A stretch of 64,000 bases of DNA from Microvirga aerilata (lineage in GTDB: Bacteria; Pseudomonadota; Alphaproteobacteria; Rhizobiales; Beijerinckiaceae). Both the position numbers and the translations under genes were made by a program. This document shows, piece by piece, positions 32,491 to 41,225 of the stretch; the stretch's first letter is position 1, and every line of letters begins with the position of its first letter. The DNA lies in assembly GCF_016743775.1 (NCBI RefSeq), contig NZ_JAEQMY010000008.1, positions 1 to 64,000 on the forward strand. Reading direction: 5' to 3'. A model generated the notes under the pieces. That model saw only the letters and a list, made by a program, of their open reading frames with translations, ran no database searches and was not told the DNA's origin.

Positions 32491-33942
32491 TTACTTACAG
32501 AGGATCATCACACTCAGAGCTTTCGCATGGTCGGCCAGATCGGCTGGAGCAAGGGCATTCGAAGTGGCGTTCGTCTCGTAAGAAATGCCCCGGCTCTCAA
32601 GGAAGCTCGCAACCACCGAAGACTTGATCGCGAAGTTCACGTTCTGGGGCATATCACCCGTGGCCTGGACGACCTTCATGGCATTGAGCTTCGAGATAAT
32701 AGTCCCGACAAGATTCCCGCTGGCGTCAAGAAGTGGACCCCCACTGTTTCCAGCTTGGACCGGCGCAGATATCTGAAGGTGGCGCGTATCGTCGCGCATC
32801 CCAGCAAGTGCCGTGATACTGCCAAGGGTGAAGTTTCCGGAACTTGCGAGCACCTGGGACAGAGGGTACCCGAACACAGCGATGGGATCGCCAAGCCGCG
32901 CTCCGATCCGGATGTTGGCGACCTTCGTTGGCTTGAGGTCAGTCTTGAGAACCGCAAGGTCGTTTGTCTCATCGCTCCCAATCAGCCGACCTTCGGCAGC
33001 AGGTTGGTCGCCCGAAAAGACGGCAATGGTTGAGCAACTCTTCACGACATGATGGTTGGTCACGATGTGACCGGAGTTCGTGACGAAGTAGCCGGTTCCA
33101 GAGGAAAGTTTGTCTTCTTCCTCTGTCTTGGGTGCAGGGGCGATGGGAGTTGGTGCTGGGCGAGTGGAAGGTGGTACGGCAGCAACCTCCTGGCTGTAGC
33201 TGGGTGGGCTCACCCATGGTCCGCCCGTCGCCTCGGCATAGAGGGAGGACGAGATGAGGGTCACGAGCCGCTCCCCATAGACCGGCCCGTTGTCATTATT
33301 CCAGCTAAAGGAAAAGCCGAGCGCACCATTGTCATCGTTGTGATAGCGCGAGTAGGTGGATACGTTGTCCTTGTACGACATGATCACGAAGAAGTCGCGT
33401 CGAAGGACCTTGTACTGGATGACCGCTCCCTGGCGTTGAACGGTTTCCAAAAGGACTGGATAACCACCTTGGACATTCACCCCTGTAAAATACTTGTAGT
33501 CTAATGAGACCCGCCGCTGAGGATCGCGAAACTCCAGTCCCTCTCGGGTGCGGTTTGAGGTTAGGCCGAGGCCGAGCGGAACCCAGAGGCTCACATTGCG
33601 TGTCGGGTGGTTGACCTGCTGGAGGCCCCACAGAGCAAGGGCGGGACGAGCAGCATCGACAAGGCGTTCCATCTGTGGGTCAGGAAGATACCCAGACGGC
33701 TCGAAACCATTCTCCCGCTGAAAGTTCGTGATGGCCTCAAACAGGCGCTGGCCGAAATCTTGGTTGGGGACCGAATTCCGATGGCCCGATGAGGCCAGAA
33801 GGACTTGCACCCGAACCCGCTCAAACCGATCCAAGGCGGACCACGCTTGAGACGCCGTCTGATATGCTGGGGATCGGGTCTGGGCCGAAGATGGAACCGC
33901 CGAGAGGAGGAATAGGAAAGCTAAAAGAAAACGCAGCGGCAC
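32491..33942 (-). CDS. Secreted trypsin-like serine protease
   Basis: 483 residues. A signal peptide (MPLRFLLAFLFLLSAVPSSA) is followed by an N-terminal region with a peptidoglycan-binding-like helix (FEAITNFQRENGFEPSGYLP) and a beta domain. From about 285 comes a DegP/trypsin-like protease. The catalytic triad is visible: His in IVTNHHVV, Asp in ETNDLAVL and Ser in QAGNSGGPLL. No PDZ domain follows, so it is not a standard DegP. It probably acts in the periplasm or outside the cell. Confidence 0.85.
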   Translation of the reverse strand: MPLRFLLAFLFLLSAVPSSAQTRSPAYQTASQAWSALDRFERVRVQVLLASSGHRNSVPNQDFGQRLFEAITNFQRENGFEPSGYLPDPQMERLVDAARPALALWGLQQVNHPTRNVSLWVPLGLGLTSNRTREGLEFRDPQRRVSLDYKYFTGVNVQGGYPVLLETVQRQGAVIQYKVLRRDFFVIMSYKDNVSTYSRYHNDDNGALGFSFSWNNDNGPVYGERLVTLISSSLYAEATGGPWVSPPSYSQEVAAVPPSTRPAPTPIAPAPKTEEEDKLSSGTGYFVTNSGHIVTNHHVVKSCSTIAVFSGDQPAAEGRLIGSDETNDLAVLKTDLKPTKVANIRIGARLGDPIAVFGYPLSQVLASSGNFTLGSITALAGMRDDTRHLQISAPVQAGNSGGPLLDASGNLVGTIISKLNAMKVVQATGDMPQNVNFAIKSSVVASFLESRGISYETNATSNALAPADLADHAKALSVMILCK

Positions 33943-34099
33943 CGAACTGCCCCATCCAATTTCATTGATAACGAATTTCTATTCTACAGATCGGAGTGAA
34001 GTGCTGAAAGACGATATTGCGCCGCTACCCACCCATAATGCTTCATGGTTAGGTTTGCTCTTTGGTGCCTTACCAACTTGGAAGCTTGTAGTTTTCACT

Positions 34100-34546
34100 T
34101 CATGCAGCTTCATCGATCTCCCGCCGCATCACGAATCTGGTCGGCGTCTCCTGCACGACATCAAAGCCATGCCGCCTGTAGAAACTAAGAGCGGGGTTGT
34201 TCTTCAGCACGAACAGCGCCATCGACTTTGCCGCCTCCCGCTGCTCCTCCAGAAGAAGCCGCAGGACCTGTGAGCCAATACCCTGTCGCTGATAAGCGGG
34301 AGAGATATAGAGTTGCTTCAGGAAGACTTCGTCGCACGTCTGTCGAAACTCGACCCAGCCGATCTCTTGTCCATTGAGGACAATGATGCGGGTATCGGCT
34401 GGACGCCACAGTCTGGCAAACTGAGCCTCTTGGTTCGTATCAACCCACTCCATCCAGGTAATTGCGAGGGGTTTGATCGTTTGAACATACAGACTCAAGG
34501 CAAAGGGGTAATCGGCTGAACAAGCCGGTCGAAGGGTGATAGTCAT
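34100..34546 (-). CDS. GNAT-family N-acetyltransferase
   Basis: 148 residues from the ATG at 34546; the frame extends to 34585 without a better start. The acetyl-CoA site is AYQRQGIGSQVLRLLLEEQ (motif A, Q/R-x-x-G-x-G/A), followed by LFVLKNNPALSFYRRHGF (motif B). The N terminus ITLRPACSADYPFALSLY is typical of GNAT. The substrate is unknown. The family modifies small amines, antibiotics or protein termini. Confidence 0.85.
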   Translation of the reverse strand: MTITLRPACSADYPFALSLYVQTIKPLAITWMEWVDTNQEAQFARLWRPADTRIIVLNGQEIGWVEFRQTCDEVFLKQLYISPAYQRQGIGSQVLRLLLEEQREAAKSMALFVLKNNPALSFYRRHGFDVVQETPTRFVMRREIDEAA

Positions 34547-34808
34547 TGTTGTCTGGGGAAGAACAGGTCTTGATCGGACCAGCACACCTCGCCCACGTCA
34601 CTTCAGGACGATGCGCTGATCGCTTCCTAATATCACGACCGACCAACTAAGGGCTACAATCAGCGGGTGCATAAGCCGTTTCGCGCGTCCCTCCGTCATA
34701 TCCTTCCAGTCACGTCAATGTCTTTGGTGTTGACCGCGAGCTTGCCGCCAGACCTGACACCATCCGCGCTCCGATTCACATCCTTTAACAGAATGTGTCC
34801 TGCTTCAG

Positions 34809-34833
34809 GGAACAGTCCTCGGTCTGTTAGGTT
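34809..34833 (+). promoter_or_regulatory. EcfG-type (general stress response) promoter of nepR-ecfG
   Basis: GGAAC (34809-34813) and GTT (34831-34833) are separated by 17 bases, matching the published alphaproteobacterial EcfG consensus GGAAC-N16/17-cGTT. It lies about 45 bases before the nepR start, so the operon is probably autoregulated by its own sigma factor. This is the only exact match I found directly upstream of a gene in the window. Confidence 0.75.
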
Positions 34834-34878
34834 GGAAGCTTGGCTCCAGCAAGAGAGCGGATCGGTAGGAAATGCCTG

Positions 34879-35109
34879 ATGGGGCGCGTAGCATCTAAAG
34901 ACTGGCCGGAAGGCACCTGTGTCGTTGTTCCTGACACCCAGCGTCCTGATGGCTTCTGGTCAAACATCCAGACGGAACAGCAGGAGCGGATCAACACGAC
35001 CTTGCGCGATATGTATGCCGAACTGGGTTGCCTGCCTCTCTCACCAAGTCTCACACCCCTTATTCGCAAGATCGAGGCGCACTGGGAGGCTCCCACCCTT
35101 CATGGTTGA
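34879..35109 (+). CDS. nepR: NepR-type anti-sigma factor
   Basis: 76 residues from the ATG at 34879; a TTG at 34840 sits too close to the predicted transcript start. The core QERINTTLRDMYAELGCLPL, then SPSLTPLIRKIEAHW, fits the NepR pattern (I-x-x-x-L-R-x-x-Y, then a Pro and a second helix). NepR holds EcfG inactive until phosphorylated PhyR takes it away. Its stop overlaps the ecfG start by 8 bases, the standard arrangement. No PhyR gene is seen in this window. Confidence 0.75.
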   Translation: MGRVASKDWPEGTCVVVPDTQRPDGFWSNIQTEQQERINTTLRDMYAELGCLPLSPSLTPLIRKIEAHWEAPTLHG

Positions 35110-35641
35110 AGACTCCCTGCGGGACGAGATGCTGGCGGCTATTCCCCATCTTCGGGCATTTGCTACATCGCTGACGAACAACCCTGACCGGGCTGATGAT
35201 CTGGTGCAGGACACCATCGTGCGAGCCTGGGCTGCTATCGACCGGTTCGAGCGCGGCACCAACCTGAATGCGTGGCTCTTCACGATCCTTCGCAATCACT
35301 TCCACTCCGAGTACCGCAAGCGCAAACGGGAGGTCGAGGACGCGGATGGTTCTTATGCCGCGCGGCTCAAGACCCATCCGGACCAACAGAGCCATCTCGA
35401 CTTCGAGGATTTTCGTACTGCTCTGGCGACATTGCCGCTGGATCAACGAGAGGCCCTGCTGCTCGTCGGAGCCCAAGGGATGTCGTATGAGGAAGCCGCT
35501 GAGATTTGTAACGTGGCGGTGGGAACCGTGAAGAGCCGGGTCAACCGGGCACGGTCCAAGCTGGCCCTGCTTCTGGACCTCACCAGCGAGGCCGAACTCG
35601 GACCTGACGCGGTGACCAAAGCCGCTCTGGCTGCTGGGTAG
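35102..35641 (+). CDS. ecfG: EcfG-type general stress response sigma factor
   Basis: 179 residues, the usual EcfG length. Region 2 is LTNNPDRADDLVQDTIVRAW through RNHFHSEYRKRKREVED; region 4 is YEEAAEICNVAVGTVKSRVN with its recognition helix. It directs RNA polymerase to GGAAC...GTT promoters for general stress genes. The start at the ATG at 35102 overlaps the nepR stop, giving translational coupling of sigma and anti-sigma. Region 4 ends without the C-terminal extensions of other ECF groups. Confidence 0.85.
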   Translation: MVEDSLRDEMLAAIPHLRAFATSLTNNPDRADDLVQDTIVRAWAAIDRFERGTNLNAWLFTILRNHFHSEYRKRKREVEDADGSYAARLKTHPDQQSHLDFEDFRTALATLPLDQREALLLVGAQGMSYEEAAEICNVAVGTVKSRVNRARSKLALLLDLTSEAELGPDAVTKAALAAG

Positions 35642-35819
35642 CTGCCCGTCCGATCTATGGGATGATCAAGTCTGTTGGCTGGAGGTTGAGCGGGTGTCCA
35701 GTCATGCCAGTTGAGGACGCTCTTATAAGCTTGACCCTTATGGCTTCCGCTGTAGATTGAGAACAATTCAGGAACATGAATCAGCAGGGCACGGGATTGC
35801 GCCTTGATGGAGAAGCGGA

Positions 35820-35930
35820 ATGCTTGGTGAAGTGAACTTCCACAGCAAGCCACAATGGTGCGCATGGGCTGAGTACAGCGTTCTGGCTGTGTCCCTTGTC
35901 ATTGCCATCACCGTCGCGGCAACTGTCTAA
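35820..35930 (+). CDS. Tiny single-helix membrane protein
   Basis: 36 residues starting at the ATG at 35820, with GGAGAAG 5 bases upstream. The N-terminal half is MLGEVNFHSKPQWCAWAEY, and the C-terminal half one hydrophobic helix (SVLAVSLVIAITVAATV). It lies between ecfG and a convergent NepR gene, overlapping the latter's stop by 4 bases. Small membrane proteins of this size are often stress induced. The call rests on the ribosome site and composition. Confidence 0.45.
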   Translation: MLGEVNFHSKPQWCAWAEYSVLAVSLVIAITVAATV

Positions 35931-36163
35931 ACCCCGAGTGAAGTCCCAGCCCAATGTGCTGCCGGTCGGCGTAGGTTGCTACCATGGCTTTGTGCTCGAT
36001 CTATTCGAGCCAGAGCAGCTTCGATCTTCGGCGGCAAGGGTTGCTGCATGATGTCGGCATAGAAGCTGCGGAGGTCCTCGCCAATGGTGCGGAGAAGGTC
36101 CTCATCAGAGACCAAGGAAACCTGACTTCCAGCCTTGCTAATCCGTCCCACCGCCGCCTCCAA
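35927..36163 (-). CDS. Second NepR-like anti-sigma factor
   Basis: 78 residues. The central segment LLRTIGEDLRSFYADIMQQP, then LPPKIEAALARIDRAQ, matches NepR closely, including I-G-x-x-L-R-x-x-Y and the L-P-x-x-I helix. It carries longer N- and C-terminal tails than the first NepR. It is separate from any sigma gene on its own strand but sits 285 bases from ecfG. It could bind either of the two EcfG-like factors in the window or adjust the NepR/PhyR switch. Confidence 0.65.
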   Translation of the reverse strand: MEAAVGRISKAGSQVSLVSDEDLLRTIGEDLRSFYADIMQQPLPPKIEAALARIDRAQSHGSNLRRPAAHWAGTSLGV

Positions 36164-36455
36164 ATCACCGCCTTAGTAGATGTAGCGGGGCATTGAGAAA
36201 GCGTTAACCATATTTGTGAGAGCCTGTGAATAATGGGCAGAAGGTGGGACTTTCTTGCATCAGGCCCTTGCCGGTTCTGATCGCGACGGAACGCCAGCAT
36301 TGACGTGTGGTCAGGCTGCACCGATGAAACAAATCTGCGGTCACAGCAGGAAGTAAGATGCTCGCATGGAGTACATTTCGGCGGTGGCATCAACAGAGCG
36401 TCAGATGCCCTAAATTAACAGCATGGAACTCTCTGGTGATTGTAGGATTAAGTAA

Positions 36456-36558
36456 GCATACGGACCCACTATTCCCCGCATTCCCCTTGTGCAGTGGGTC
36501 CAACACTTGCGAGAGATTGCTCGACCCGGCGCTTGCGAAAGCAGCCGGGTTCTTTTTT
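36456..36558 (+). ncRNA. Candidate stress-linked small RNA
   Basis: The 36164-36661 region has no convincing gene. GGACCCACT (36462-36470) pairs with AGTGGGTCC (36493-36501). A second, strong hairpin (ACCCGGC / GCCGGGT, 36524-36550, with inner GCTT/AAGC) is followed by TCTTTTTT. Upstream, GGAAC (36425-36429) and ATT (36447-36449) are 17 bases apart, one base off the EcfG promoter. The predicted RNA is about 100 nt, between nepR2 and the receiver gene. A leader of the receiver is unlikely because the terminator ends it. Confidence 0.5.
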
Positions 36559-36661
36559 GCCATCTCAGGCCGACGTCTTGGTTCATGCCCTTGCCGACCA
36601 TCTCCCGTCAAACCGCGCCTTCAGTTGCCAAGTTTGGCTGTTCAGGTTCGATTCACGTTAC

Positions 36662-37057
36662 ATGGCCAAGGCTCGCCGCATGACTAAGCTCACAGGCAGC
36701 AAGCCGCTTGTCCTCGTCTTGGAAGACGAAGCGATCATTGCCCTCAACCTCCAGGACGATTTGCAGGATGCAGGCCATGAGGTGGCTGGTCCGTTCGCAA
36801 CCTGCTCTGCTGCGCTGGAATGGCTCCAGACTGCCACGCCCGATCTGGCGATCCTGGACGCCACCTTGAAGGACGGCCCCTGCCGTGAGATTGCGCTGGA
36901 GCTAAGCCGTTGTGACGTGCCGTTCTTGATCTACTCGGGACACCAGCAGGATCGGCAGCTTCTGGCCGAGTTCGACCACATCACTTGGATCGAAAAGCCC
37001 GTTCCGTCTGCCGTCCTGGTTCAGGAATGTCAGCAGCTTCTCGTTGGGTGCGACTAA
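36662..37057 (+). CDS. Single-domain response regulator
   Basis: About 131 residues. The receiver is complete: LVLVLEDEAIIALNLQDDL with the acidic pair, LAILDATLKDG with the phosphoacceptor Asp, PFLIYSGHQ and the Lys in WIEKPVPS. There is no output domain. It is followed after 37 bases by the GAF-HWE kinase gene on the same strand, its probable cognate kinase. In this setting lone receivers modulate the PhyR-NepR-EcfG switch. The start may instead be the ATG at 36680. Confidence 0.85.
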   Translation: MAKARRMTKLTGSKPLVLVLEDEAIIALNLQDDLQDAGHEVAGPFATCSAALEWLQTATPDLAILDATLKDGPCREIALELSRCDVPFLIYSGHQQDRQLLAEFDHITWIEKPVPSAVLVQECQQLLVGCD

Positions 37058-37094
37058 ACTATTAACAATAGTAAGCGGTTAGGCTTGAACTCAA

Positions 37095-38297
37095 TTGCGC
37101 CGAGCCCGTTCTGACACCCATGGTGTTGATGGTAGCCTCCCTGTGTTGAACGACGAGTTCCTCCCGCCCTGGAAGGAGAGTGACCGACTCGCCGCCCTGC
37201 GCGGCTATAGGGTTCTCGACACGCCGCCCGAGCCCGAGTTCGATGCTCTGGTGCAACTTGCGGCTCGTATCTGTCAGGCTCCGATAGCCCTGATCAGCCT
37301 CATCGATGACCACCGGCAATGGTTCAAGGCCGAAGTCGGGCTTGGGATGCGCGAGACAGCCCTCGACTGCTCGATCTGCCTCACCATGATGCTTCGGCCT
37401 GGGGTAGCCGTTGCCCCAAACCTGACCGAAGACCCACGCTTCAGCACCAATCCGCTGGTGACCGGCGAGCCGCACCTTCGCTTCTATGCTGGGGCGGTGC
37501 TGAGGACGCCTGATGGCTTACCCTTGGGAGCACTGTGCGTCTTGGATCGTGTCTCGCGTGGCTTGACGGCGGATCAGGCGTTCACCCTCGAAACTCTGGC
37601 GCACCAAGTAACGGCGCTTCTTGAGCTACGCCGCGCTATTGCCGAGCGGGATGAGAGGCTGGAGGCCAGTCACCAGATCGAGCAGCGCCAAGCTTTGCTG
37701 GTTCGCGAGCTTCATCATCGGGTGAAGAACACCCTGGCCACTGTCCAAGGACTCGTCGGGGCCACTGGCCGGTCTACCGGCAGCTTCGACGAGTTCTACC
37801 TCTCCTTTTCGAACCGCATTTCGTCCTTGGCGAAGACCCACAACCTGTTGACTGAGGATTACTGGCAAACCGCGACGCTGCGCGAGATCATTCTCAATGA
37901 GCTAAAGCCGTTTGCTGAGAGCCAACAGCCTCGCTTCAGGCTGATCGGACCGCCGATTGAGCTTTCGGCTGATCTGGCTGTGCCAGTCGGTATGGCCGTT
38001 CATGAACTCACCACGAATGCTGTCCGATACGGGGCTCTGTCGGCTCCAGGCGGACACGTCGAAGTCAGGTGGAGCGTGGGTGAGACTGAGGGCATCAGGA
38101 AGCTTCATCTGGAATGGAAAGAGCATGGCGGTCCTCCCGTGAGCGAGCCGCAGCACCAAGGCTTTGGCACGACCCTCCTCCAGCGGGTTCTGCCCATGCA
38201 GTGCAATGCCGAGGTCGAGGTCAAATATGAGAGAGATGGGTTTCTGTTTCGGATGAATGCACCGTTGATGAAGCAGCGGCTGGTGCCGACGTATTAG
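37095..38297 (+). CDS. GAF-domain HWE histidine kinase
   Basis: About 400 residues from the furthest start; homology begins at LPPWKESDRLAALRGYRVLD and a GTG/TTG near 37144 is possible. The GAF domain spans about 30-175. The phosphoacceptor site is LLVRELHHRVKNTLATVQGL (about 205-224), followed by an HWE-type ATPase domain with VHELTTNAVRYGAL and the His/Trp-x-Glu features (LHLEWKEHGG). HWE kinases feed PhyR and lone receivers in general stress signalling. The GAF closely resembles that of 17117-19714. Confidence 0.88.
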   Translation: MRRARSDTHGVDGSLPVLNDEFLPPWKESDRLAALRGYRVLDTPPEPEFDALVQLAARICQAPIALISLIDDHRQWFKAEVGLGMRETALDCSICLTMMLRPGVAVAPNLTEDPRFSTNPLVTGEPHLRFYAGAVLRTPDGLPLGALCVLDRVSRGLTADQAFTLETLAHQVTALLELRRAIAERDERLEASHQIEQRQALLVRELHHRVKNTLATVQGLVGATGRSTGSFDEFYLSFSNRISSLAKTHNLLTEDYWQTATLREIILNELKPFAESQQPRFRLIGPPIELSADLAVPVGMAVHELTTNAVRYGALSAPGGHVEVRWSVGETEGIRKLHLEWKEHGGPPVSEPQHQGFGTTLLQRVLPMQCNAEVEVKYERDGFLFRMNAPLMKQRLVPTY

Positions 38298-38318
38298 TGC
38301 TGGTGCCGACGTATTAGT
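38279..38318. repeat. Perfect 20-bp tandem duplication across the kinase stop codon
   Basis: The 20-base unit at 38279-38298 (gctggtgccgacgtattagt) is repeated exactly at 38299-38318. It spans the last codons and TAG of the HWE kinase, so the stop context is present twice. The protein is unaffected. It looks like recent replication slippage. Confidence 0.85.
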
Positions 38319-38933
38319 TTGGCTGCTTCTCGCTTAGGAGGGAGCCCAGGCTCTCGTTGCAGACTTGGTACGAGGCGTTGAGGGCCAACTCCTCACACAG
38401 GCTTCTCTATGGCACCACATTGGCCAGAGCGGCTTCGATGTCCTGCGGCTGCACGATTCACTCGGCTCCGTTCACATTTTTCATGTGGTACGGTCCCCTT
38501 TTGCTGTCGAGGACCTCAGAGAAGAGAAGCGTTTGAACCACTTGTCCGAAAGCTATCGGTGATTTCGAACGACCACCGGGTCGGGTCCTCCCGCCGTCTG
38601 AGAAGGTCAGCCGACATGTCCCGAGCCGTCCGGAATGCCTACAGATAGGCTATTTCCGCATCAGGACGCTCACGCCCAATTTCGTCAGGGCTTGAGCCCT
38701 GCGCAGTCATAACGTGGAAGAAGTAGCGGGGCATGGCCGTATCGCTTCCACGGTGCGCCGCGCGAGCAAATCAGGTCTATGCCCCTCTGCTCCTACGGTT
38801 GGCTGGTTTAAGATGTGGGGACATTCCAGGAAGCGGAAATGAGCCGTCCAGATTTGCGCCACGAGACATTCGCCTTTCGTATTATCTCAGAGGTGCTATG
38901 ATCCCGGCTTCCCAGAATGGGGAGGGTCTCACA
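38319..38933. other. Long stretch without a supported gene
   Basis: Several frames of 60-80 codons are open, for example on the plus strand near 38400-38560, but none has a good start site or a recognisable sequence. I find no tRNA, hairpin terminator or repeat after 38318. It may hold decayed genes. Confidence 0.4.
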
Positions 38934-39239
38934 ATGCCGCGTAGCTCCGCCGCGCCACGACCTCTTGTGCCTCCGACACAAACCTCCTGGTATTCTGACG
39001 ATCTTCTGGCTGAGCTTCAGTCAACGCTTGCCACTCTGGCTGACATCGAGGTCCAGTATGAAATGGACCGGGAGCGGCTGGAGGTATGGGATGGTCCGGA
39101 AGCCATCAAGCAGAAGTTCGCTGCTCAGCTTGGGGAGCGCCATCAGCGGGACCGTAAGCCGTATGTTGAACGGCTTGCTGATCTCCATTGCTCGATAAGC
39201 AGGATCATGGCCCTGGAGGATATCTGCTTCAATCCTTGA
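38934..39239 (+). CDS. RHxxRRxPY-family small helical protein (copy 3)
   Basis: 101 residues from the ATG at 38934 with GGGGAGGG upstream; the frame is open further 5'. The family core is LLAELQSTLATLADIEVQYE, DRERLEVWDGPEAIKQKFA and LGERHQRDRKPYVERLADL. It shares GPEAIK with the copy at 45174, so these two form a subgroup. The N terminus is Pro/Ser rich and probably unstructured. The function is unknown. Confidence 0.65.
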   Translation: MPRSSAAPRPLVPPTQTSWYSDDLLAELQSTLATLADIEVQYEMDRERLEVWDGPEAIKQKFAAQLGERHQRDRKPYVERLADLHCSISRIMALEDICFNP

Positions 39240-39286
39240 GGCTCTTGGCGACCAGTTCACGCCGCTCATCGAGAAGGCGAGCGCTG

Positions 39287-40552
39287 CTACATGCTGGTGA
39301 TCGCAGCTTCGACCTCTCTCGACAGTTGGGAGGCGCGAGGTGGCGATTTCCCGGAACTGAGCGCCCTGACTGCCGCATTCCTTTTCATGAATGCCTTGAT
39401 GCGCGGAGCGATCTCCATTCGGAAGCGCGAGCCATTAAACACACCATAGTGCCCGACTTTGGCTTGCAGATGGTGCTCCTTCTTGGCATCCGATAAGTTC
39501 GGCGTAAGGTCGAGCGCCGCAACCGTCTGGCCACGTCCGGTGATGTCGTCGTTCTCTCCCTCAACCGTCATGAGAGCACAGCGGCGAATTGCGTTTAGGT
39601 CCACTGGTCTGCCCCGGTGCTGCATCAGCCCCCTTGGCAGAAGATGGTCGATGAACACTGTCTCCAGGGTTTGGAGGTAATACTCGGCAGATAGGTCCAT
39701 GACTGCAAGGTACTCGTCATAGAACTCCCGGTGCTTTTCCGCTGAGTCACCATCCCCGTCAACGAGGTGATTGAACATCTCCCAATGGGCTGAGACATGG
39801 CGATCCGGGTTCATGGCCATGAACCCACCCAACTGCATGAAGCCTGGATAGACCAGCCGCCCCCGGCCTTGGTGCCGCTCTGGCACAGGATGGATGCAGT
39901 GGCGCTTGAACCAGCCGATGTCTCGTGTCTGAGCAAAGCTGTTGACCGCTGTTGGCGCATGGCGGGTGTCGATAGGTCCACCAAGAAGTGTCGCTGAGCG
40001 GGGCACCAGCGGATTGTCTTCAGCTTCCATGAGGGCAATTGCTGCGAGGACCGGAACGGCAGGCTGGCACACTGCCATCACGTGCAGGTCTGGTCCGAGC
40101 GCCTCGAACATGCTGATGCAGTAATCCACGTAATCCGAGAGATCGAACCGGCCTTCACACAGAGGCACCTGCTTGGCATCGCTCCAGTCGGTGATGAACA
40201 CCTGATGGCTGTCGAGGAAGGCAGCGACTGTACCGCGCAGCAGCGTGGCGTAGTGGCCTGACATCGGGGCGACGATCAACACCTTGGGCTTGTTCGACGG
40301 TGGTCCGAAGGCGATCACCCGGCAGAAGGGCTGCTGCCACACCACCCGTTCCGAGGCGGGAAGGTTGAACGTAGGTTTGGGGTAAGCGCGAGTGGTGCGC
40401 TCGAACAATTCGCAGGAGGCCACGAGAGCGCGACCGCCTGGAGTGTAGGTCACCGGGTTGAGCGAATGAGTGCAGGCAAGCTTCGTGAGATCGGCGACCA
40501 TTCGAGCGGGAGAGAACGCAAACTGCGAGGCTTCATGCAACAGGTACCACAT
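39287..40552 (-). CDS. phaZ: Intracellular polyhydroxyalkanoate depolymerase
   Basis: 421 residues, the normal length for the PhaZ family of alphaproteobacteria. It has an alpha/beta hydrolase fold with the PhaZ lipase-like box MAVCQPAVPVLAA (Cys nucleophile), Asp in VEGENDDITGRGQT and His in KVGHYGVFNG. It degrades stored poly-3-hydroxybutyrate granules to supply carbon under starvation. No other PHB gene is adjacent. A scrap similar to its DDITGRGQT region is found near 44475-44520. Confidence 0.9.
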   Translation of the reverse strand: MWYLLHEASQFAFSPARMVADLTKLACTHSLNPVTYTPGGRALVASCELFERTTRAYPKPTFNLPASERVVWQQPFCRVIAFGPPSNKPKVLIVAPMSGHYATLLRGTVAAFLDSHQVFITDWSDAKQVPLCEGRFDLSDYVDYCISMFEALGPDLHVMAVCQPAVPVLAAIALMEAEDNPLVPRSATLLGGPIDTRHAPTAVNSFAQTRDIGWFKRHCIHPVPERHQGRGRLVYPGFMQLGGFMAMNPDRHVSAHWEMFNHLVDGDGDSAEKHREFYDEYLAVMDLSAEYYLQTLETVFIDHLLPRGLMQHRGRPVDLNAIRRCALMTVEGENDDITGRGQTVAALDLTPNLSDAKKEHHLQAKVGHYGVFNGSRFRMEIAPRIKAFMKRNAAVRALSSGKSPPRASQLSREVEAAITSM

Positions 40553-40832
40553 ACAATTCTTCCCTTATGGGTCGAGCAGGTTCTGTTGCCGATCAGGTGC
40601 GGTCACAACCACAAAACGAAAGGATTCAGTACATCGGTGACCCAAGTCTCCCCAGCCGCTTCAACCTACGCAGTTACCGCAGGTGAGAGCCGAACCTGCG
40701 AACGTCCCAAACTGTTCCAGCTTGGCCATTAAATATCAGCATAGACTTTCGCATCATCAGGGCCTGTGAAGCGATGCTATATGGCTTGGGGCGCGCTCAG
40801 AAGCCTTCTGGCTCTAAGAGGCCATGGGGCGT

Positions 40833-41225
40833 CTAAGCGGCGATCTGGTGTGCTGCGACATTCACTTCATGAAGCAGTGTATCACTTGGAAGGGGACGGG
40901 GCAGAAAGCAACCATTGCCAGGGATGTCCTGTGGGCGAAGGTGCCGGACGTGACCCGAGGTGATTACCAAACCGACAGATGGCCACCGGTCGTGGACCTT
41001 GCGGGTAAACTCCAGGCTATCGGCTCCACTGGAAACATCGAGATCAGCAAACAGGACCCGGATGTCAGATCGGGCCTCAAGCGCGGCCCATGCGTCGCTT
41101 GTGCTCTCTGCTTCAAGGACCCTGAACCCAGCCTCAGCCAGGGACGCGGCTATGCTGCTACGGATGACCGACTTGCTCTCCACCAGCAGGACTGTCAGAC
41201 CGATCACAGTCTCATGTGCTGCCAT
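40833..41225 (-). CDS. Single-domain response regulator, divergent
   Basis: 130 residues. The receiver fold is clear (LTVLLVESKSVIRSSIAASL, VLFADLDVSSGADSL, LVITSGHVRHL), but the acidic pair after beta-1 is Glu-Ser, and the usual C-terminal Lys is replaced around FLPRPLPSD. The beta-3 Asp of FADLD remains. It may bind partners without normal phosphorylation. It is related to the receiver at 14694-15137. No kinase is adjacent. Confidence 0.75.
   Translation of the reverse strand: MAAHETVIGLTVLLVESKSVIRSSIAASLAEAGFRVLEAESTSDAWAALEARSDIRVLFADLDVSSGADSLEFTRKVHDRWPSVGLVITSGHVRHLRPQDIPGNGCFLPRPLPSDTLLHEVNVAAHQIAA

Noticed and set aside
34809..38297. phyR gene expected beside nepR-ecfG
   Set aside because: The receiver genes at 14694, 36662 and 40833 have no sigma-like N-terminal domain, so none is PhyR.
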